Shown here piece after piece: positions 8,701 through 11,462 of a stretch of DNA of 11,462 bases. Position 1 is the stretch's first letter, and each line of letters starts with the position of its first letter. Source of the DNA: Chloromonas sp. AAM2. Taxonomy: Eukaryota; Chlorophyta; Chlorophyceae; Chlamydomonadales; Chlamydomonadaceae. The notes beneath the pieces are model-generated. The model worked only from the letters and a program-made list of their open reading frames with translations, did not search any database and was not told where the DNA came from. The stretch lies in NCBI GenBank assembly GCA_004335635.1, contig QAXH01003233.1, positions 1 through 11,462 of the forward strand, given 5' to 3'. The position numbers were made by a program, and so were the translations under genes.

Positions 8701-10314
8701 GTTCGTCAGCTCCATAACAAAATCGAATTTTAAACAACAATTCAAAACATTGAAAGTTATTCAAGTAATACTAACAGTGATGATGTTGTTGGCATCTTCT
8801 GGCTCTCTTGAGTAATATGCGAATTCCGTGTGGGATTTCGTTCAGGACTTGATTTTAGGTTATGGCATTCAAAGACAACCGATCAACCAATGATTATGAT
8901 TATCCGTGCCCCAGGTGGTGGTCGGCATCTTCTGGCCCTCCATGATGACCATGCGGGCTCACTATGTGCCCGAGGAGCTCAGGTCAACCATCATCAACTG
9001 CTTCAGGATACCGCTCAACCTATTCGTGTGCCTCATCCTGTATAATGTGAGTGTACAGAACTACAATGTGAGAAACTCAAGAGGACAGTGGGAGGCACGG
9101 ATAACGACCAATGGTATGCGGTCATGAGAGGATGAGGTGGTTGAGCTGGGGCTGGGAGACCCGAGTTCGGGGAGGAATTGGTTGAGGGATAGTAGATTGC
9201 TTAGTTGCAAGGAACCTGTGGTTTGCCAGCGAAGGTGGGGGAAGCATCTCAGCACGACCAGGGCGTCTGCAGCGTCAGTGAAAATCGTTTCCTGCAACAG
9301 CATGGACCCTCTTTCCGAACGCCGGCCTAGGGGCAGGCCAGACAGCAATACAACCAGCAACAATCGCGTGGGGGCTGCTGATGGAAGTCTGCTCTCAGCC
9401 CTGGGCAGCACCAGCGCGTCTCTGCCTTCAGGAGCTGTCCCAAGCAACAGTGTGGCTCCGGCATCACCCATGCGACACGAGCCAGTCAACTATCACCAAT
9501 GGTGGTCTGACTGCAAATGGTGGTCATGTGCACGGCATCAGCACTGGTGTTGATGTGCATGACACCAGTGCGTGCGGTATGCTGGGTGCTGCTCTGCCCT
9601 TCATGCATGAGTGGTGCCGGTGCTCTGGGCAGCATGCTTGATGGCCTGCTTTGCCGTTGTCTGCATCTCCATTCTCTGCATTTGTACCATGATGACGGGG
9701 AAGCCCTTGGCAACAGCCACGTGTGAAGGCCCGGAAAGGACGATTGTAAGTGTTCACATGAGAGGCTTGGTATTGAAGAGGTGCCTCGAGAGTTGGACTC
9801 AAGAGAGCGCATAGCGCTGAAATCAACGTGACATTTTTTTTAATTTTATTTTTTGAATTTGATTTTTTTGAATTTGATTTTCTTTAATTTCACGGTCTTC
9901 CTTGATGCACGTGCTCCATGTTCCTGTGCGCAGGTGCACTTGTTCCCTCTCAGCGCCATGTTTGCCCTCTGCGCGGCATTCCTCGCCATTGCCGCAGGCT
10001 GCCAGGTGTGTACACCCGGGGGCTTGTGTGTGGCGGTACTGCACCACTGCACCAGCAAGAAATGCAAATTAGCTCAGTGGGCTGACTAAACAGGAAAAGA
10101 AAAGCGACTGCATAACGTGCCTGTGTGATGAAGCCAGAGAAGAGCTGGTAACTACTGCATGCGATTGCAAATGTGCCATGTAATAGTGGCGATGTGAATG
10201 CATATGTGTGCCTATGTGTGTGCATCGCAGGTGCGGTTGGAGCGTCTGGTGGCAGCGGGAGGCGGCTCCAAGAGCGGAGCCAGCGCAGAGCAAGAGGCAC
10301 TGCTCAAGCCGTGA
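5704..10314 (+). CDS. MOT2: MFS molybdate-anion transporter, MOT2/MFSD5 family; 10 exons, 463 aa
   Basis: Exons: 5704-5866, 5942-6086, 6265-6475, 6731-6959, 7438-7586, 7919-8054, 8456-8526, 8915-9046, 9934-10005, 10231-10314 (stop TGA 10312-10314). All introns are GT-AG, phases 1,2,0,1,0,1,0,0,0; total 1392 nt. This is a membrane protein with a hydrophobic N-terminal segment (residues 3-22). Family landmarks run in order: GDWLQGPYVY (56-65), the MFS loop 2-3 signature G97xxxD101xxG104R105K106, GRVLGGIATSLLFSAFESW (134-152), GPVAPFD (200-206), SLFEAAMYSFVFLWTPALSP (261-280), VVVGIFWPS (369-377) and RSTIINCFRIPLN (391-403). The tail (437-463) is hydrophilic and Gly/Ser/Ala-rich. In the family, the Chlamydomonas and plant members import molybdate for molybdenum-cofactor enzymes; the substrate here is inferred. 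ATG 5704 is the first in-frame ATG and has A at -3 and G at +4. Length matches the family, with no truncation or frameshift. The final stop overlaps a GTGAGT donor-like site. Confidence 0.93.
6960..7437 (+). other. Intron 4 of the MOT2 gene, with a CA-repeat tract
   Basis: This 478-nt intron runs from donor GTGCGT after residue 249 to an acceptor preceded by CCCTTGCAG. It carries a CA-rich microsatellite at about 7151-7186. Nothing coding was recognised in it. Confidence 0.8.
7587..7918 (+). other. Intron 5 of the MOT2 gene
   Basis: This 332-nt phase-0 intron has donor GTGAGA and a T-rich tract ending TTGCTTGCAG. Beyond a purine-rich first 80 nt, no repeat, ORF or RNA gene was recognised. 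Confidence 0.8.
8042..8190 (+). repeat. Tandem duplication (period about 84 bp) overlapping the exon 6 donor
   Basis: The segment around 8042-8108 is repeated at about 8125-8190. In the best part, 8071-8096 against 8155-8180, 23 of 26 bases match, with the shared core GGATGGGCGGGCA. The first copy begins inside exon 6 and includes its 5' splice site GCAG/GTGTGC at 8054/8055. In the second copy the equivalent site reads GCAGGGGTCT and is not an obvious donor. Confidence 0.7.
8527..8914 (+). other. Intron 7 of the MOT2 gene
   Basis: This 388-nt intron has donor GTATGT followed by a GT-rich stretch, and an AT-rich second half (about 8700-8905) unlike the rest of the window. At 8785-8807 it holds a 23-nt stretch matching the first bases of exon 8 (8918-8940) at 20 positions. 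The copy runs into a TGA stop and has no good acceptor, so it is not a usable exon. Confidence 0.6.
9302..9553 (+). CDS. Intronic ORF of uncertain status, 83 aa, AT-hook-like motif
   Basis: An ATG at 9302 opens an 83-codon frame inside intron 8 of the MOT2 gene, ending at TGA 9551-9553. The product would be Ser/Ala/Asn-rich with RRPRGRP at residues 7-13; this resembles an AT-hook core (RGRP), a minor-groove DNA-binding motif. The frame stays open upstream to 9137 without an ATG. No family similarity was recognised, no splice sites clearly delimit it as an exon, and a minus-strand frame of similar length overlaps. It is most probably chance, possibly an alternative exon. Confidence 0.12.
   Translation: MDPLSERRPRGRPDSNTTSNNRVGAADGSLLSALGSTSASLPSGAVPSNSVAPASPMRHEPVNYHQWWSDCKWWSCARHQHWC
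9541..9571. repeat. Perfect 10-bp hairpin in MOT2 intron 8
   Basis: GCACTGGTGT (9541-9550) pairs exactly with ACACCAGTGC (9562-9571) around an 11-nt loop. No T-run or known RNA element accompanies it, so a function cannot be assigned. Confidence 0.7.
9832..9890. repeat. T-rich tract with a tandem TTTTTTGAATTTGA repeat
   Basis: A strongly T/A-rich block holds two adjacent copies of TTTTTTGAATTTGA, at 9849-9862 and (with one more T) 9863-9877. It ends about 45 nt before the exon 9 acceptor at 9933, so it may help serve as a branch/polypyrimidine region. Lys-rich frames on the other strand are artefacts of this tract. Confidence 0.8.
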
Positions 10315-10380
10315 GTGATGCGTGAGAAAAGAATGCGGGGCATGAATGCTTTTGAGACAAGACTAGGGGGAATGAGTAAT

Positions 10381-10620
10381 GGGTGAGAAGAACGCGGGAG
10401 ATGGGCGTCAGTGAGGGCTTGGAGGAATGACGGCCAAGAGTGAGCGATGGGACAAGATTGAGGTAAGAGTGAAAGATGAGAAGAAGGAGCAGGGCCAGGT
10501 GGATGAAAAACAGTATTCAGAGATTAAAACGGAGAAGAATGCAGTACACGGACAAGGGGAGTGAGGAGGAGAGCTAGAACAACAGGACAACCAAGCCTGA
10601 GGCGGGTGAAAACAATTATG
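10381..10620 (+). other. Polypurine-biased stretch downstream of MOT2
   Basis: By count, 60 of 240 bases are pyrimidines, so 75% are purines on the plus strand; the four successive 60-nt blocks have 15, 13, 15 and 17 pyrimidines. A loose repetition is visible, for example GTGAGAAAAGAATGCGGGG near 10322 and GTGAGAAGAACGCGGG near 10384, suggesting a decayed tandem array of period about 62. It may be part of the MOT2 3' UTR. Confidence 0.55.
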
Positions 10621-11196
10621 TGGCCAGGGAAAGCTGAGGGAAGACGAGAATTGCTGAGGGGAGGGGGGAGGAGCACGAGGTGCATAGCACGTCGCAGTCA
10701 ACTGTTTTTGGTAGCCTGCCTCCCACGTCCGCACGCATACCTGTACACACCAAAGTGTCAACTCTGTGTCCCTGCATGCACACGCTCATGTAGCAACATA
10801 GGCAAGGAACATGGGAACATGTGCAAAAGCAAGTAGCTAGGTTCAAGGCGTATTGAATTAAAGTTGCGCGGTTGTGTGCATGCTCCAACCTGAGCACGTG
10901 GACATGCTCATGCCCTAACACAGCGGCTGCCGTTCTGGCGGTGGCGTGCACTGCAGCGAAGCAAGCCGGGTACCCCTGCGTCGCTCGCAGGGCAGATGAC
11001 AGCACATCAACAGCCAATCCAATGGCCAAGGACATGCCATGAAGGAGACGAAGGCAAGACAGTGACCGGAGTGCGATGTACCAGAACACGCACTGAGCTT
11101 CAGCGCTGCAATAAGTCCAGGGCACCGCTGGTGGTGGTGGAAGATGGTATCGCAAAGCATTTAGTCAGTTTTGAGCCTATCCTCAGTGTGTTGCAG

Positions 11197-11462
11197 ATGA
11201 ACTCGTGTGGTGCTATTGGAGAAATGGCAAAGTGTGCTGCTGCTGAGGTAATGAAGCCTGCTGACCATGTGATGGGGTTGTAGCTGCCAACGCAGCCCAG
11301 GACCAGATCTGCTTACCATGTTTTTTTTGAAAGCCCACATGGGAATTACCTGGCATGAGGTGTTCCTCTACGAAATACTGTGCAGACTACTACATATATA
11401 TGTATTTACACCAGGGAAGCCGTCAGAGGACACGGAACGGGATGGGCATCGCCCTGGCCTAC
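11197..11462 (+). CDS. Weak candidate exons of an unidentified downstream gene (partial)
   Basis: A 51-nt segment, 11197-11247, is preceded by TGTTGCAG and followed by GTAATG, and would encode MNSCGAIGEMAKCAAAE in phase 0. A second acceptor-like CCAG at 11411-11414 precedes an open stretch to the window end; in phase 0 it reads GSRQRTRNGMGIALAY. The joined peptide matches no family I can name. The first part loosely recalls a HEAT-type helix, but this is not evidence. The true gene, if any, would extend past the window. Confidence 0.15.

Larger units (their letters stand above)
9047..9933 (+). other. Large intron 8 of the MOT2 gene
   Basis: This is the largest intron of the gene (887 nt; donor GTGAGT, acceptor GCGCAG). 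It splits the protein between LILYN (408-412) and VHLFPLSAMF (413-422), which are contiguous in the family, so no coding exon is missing. It contains an open frame with an AT-hook-like motif, a 10-bp hairpin and a T-rich direct repeat, each described separately. Confidence 0.75.
10315..11462. other. 3' flank of MOT2, mostly without recognisable genes
   Basis: After the MOT2 stop, about 1.1 kb lacks any family-recognisable frame. The first 300-350 nt are strongly purine-rich on the plus strand and may be 3' UTR. No TGTAA polyadenylation motif was found on the plus strand downstream of the stop; an ATTAAA-like site lies near 10857-10862. A frame open on both strands at about 10920-11040 is Ala-rich but matches nothing known. 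Weak candidate exons near the right edge are listed separately. Confidence 0.5.

Noticed and set aside
9061..9489. A 142-aa minus-strand frame in MOT2 intron 8
   Set aside because: Leu/Ser/Arg-rich with no family signature, and it overlaps the equally uncertain plus-strand frame, as expected for chance in GC-moderate DNA.
9823..10067. Lys-rich minus-strand frames
   Set aside because: They come from the T-rich tandem repeat at 9832-9890 read in antisense.
10616..11155. A 179-aa minus-strand frame and an overlapping Ala-rich plus-strand frame near 10920-11040
   Set aside because: Both strands are open over the same Ala-rich patch, neither matches a known family, and no convincing splice sites bound either of them.

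Overview
This is a eukaryotic nuclear window. It holds two multi-exon genes, each with nine GT-AG introns, arranged head to head. Gene content, ala-rich low-complexity stretches, intron density, dinucleotide and CAG repeats, and close resemblance of one protein to the land-plant/green-algal molybdate transporter MOT2 (MFSD5 family) suggest a green alga (Chlorophyta). The species cannot be told from the sequence. No bacterial, viral, tRNA, rRNA, CRISPR or intact transposase feature was seen.

Layout, left to right. Positions 1-1040 are non-coding 3' flank (probable 3' UTR and intergenic) and carry a 35-37 bp inverted repeat pair enclosing three perfect copies of a 19-bp unit. Positions 1041-5438 (minus strand, 10 exons, 557 aa) encode a U2AF65-like splicing factor: acidic N-terminus, long RD/RS domain, one RRM and a C-terminal UHM-type RRM. 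It appears to lack the middle RRM of canonical U2AF65. Positions 5439-5703 are a 265-bp shared 5' region. Positions 5704-10314 (plus strand, 10 exons, 463 aa) encode the MOT2-like MFS transporter. Positions 10315-11462 are mostly non-coding 3' flank, purine-rich at first, with weak candidate exons of a further gene at the right edge.

All exon joins were worked out by hand from splice sites, reading-frame phase and protein-family similarity. In both genes every join keeps phase and the exon lengths sum to a whole number of codons, which supports the models strongly. The two genes do unrelated jobs (3' splice-site recognition in the nucleus; molybdate uptake at a membrane). The only link visible is the short shared 5' region.

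The unusual points are the U2AF65-like protein without RRM2, the inverted repeat in its 3' flank, a tandem duplication overlapping a 5' splice site of the MOT2 gene, and an intronic ORF with an AT-hook-like motif. Nothing in the window looks like a new multi-gene system.
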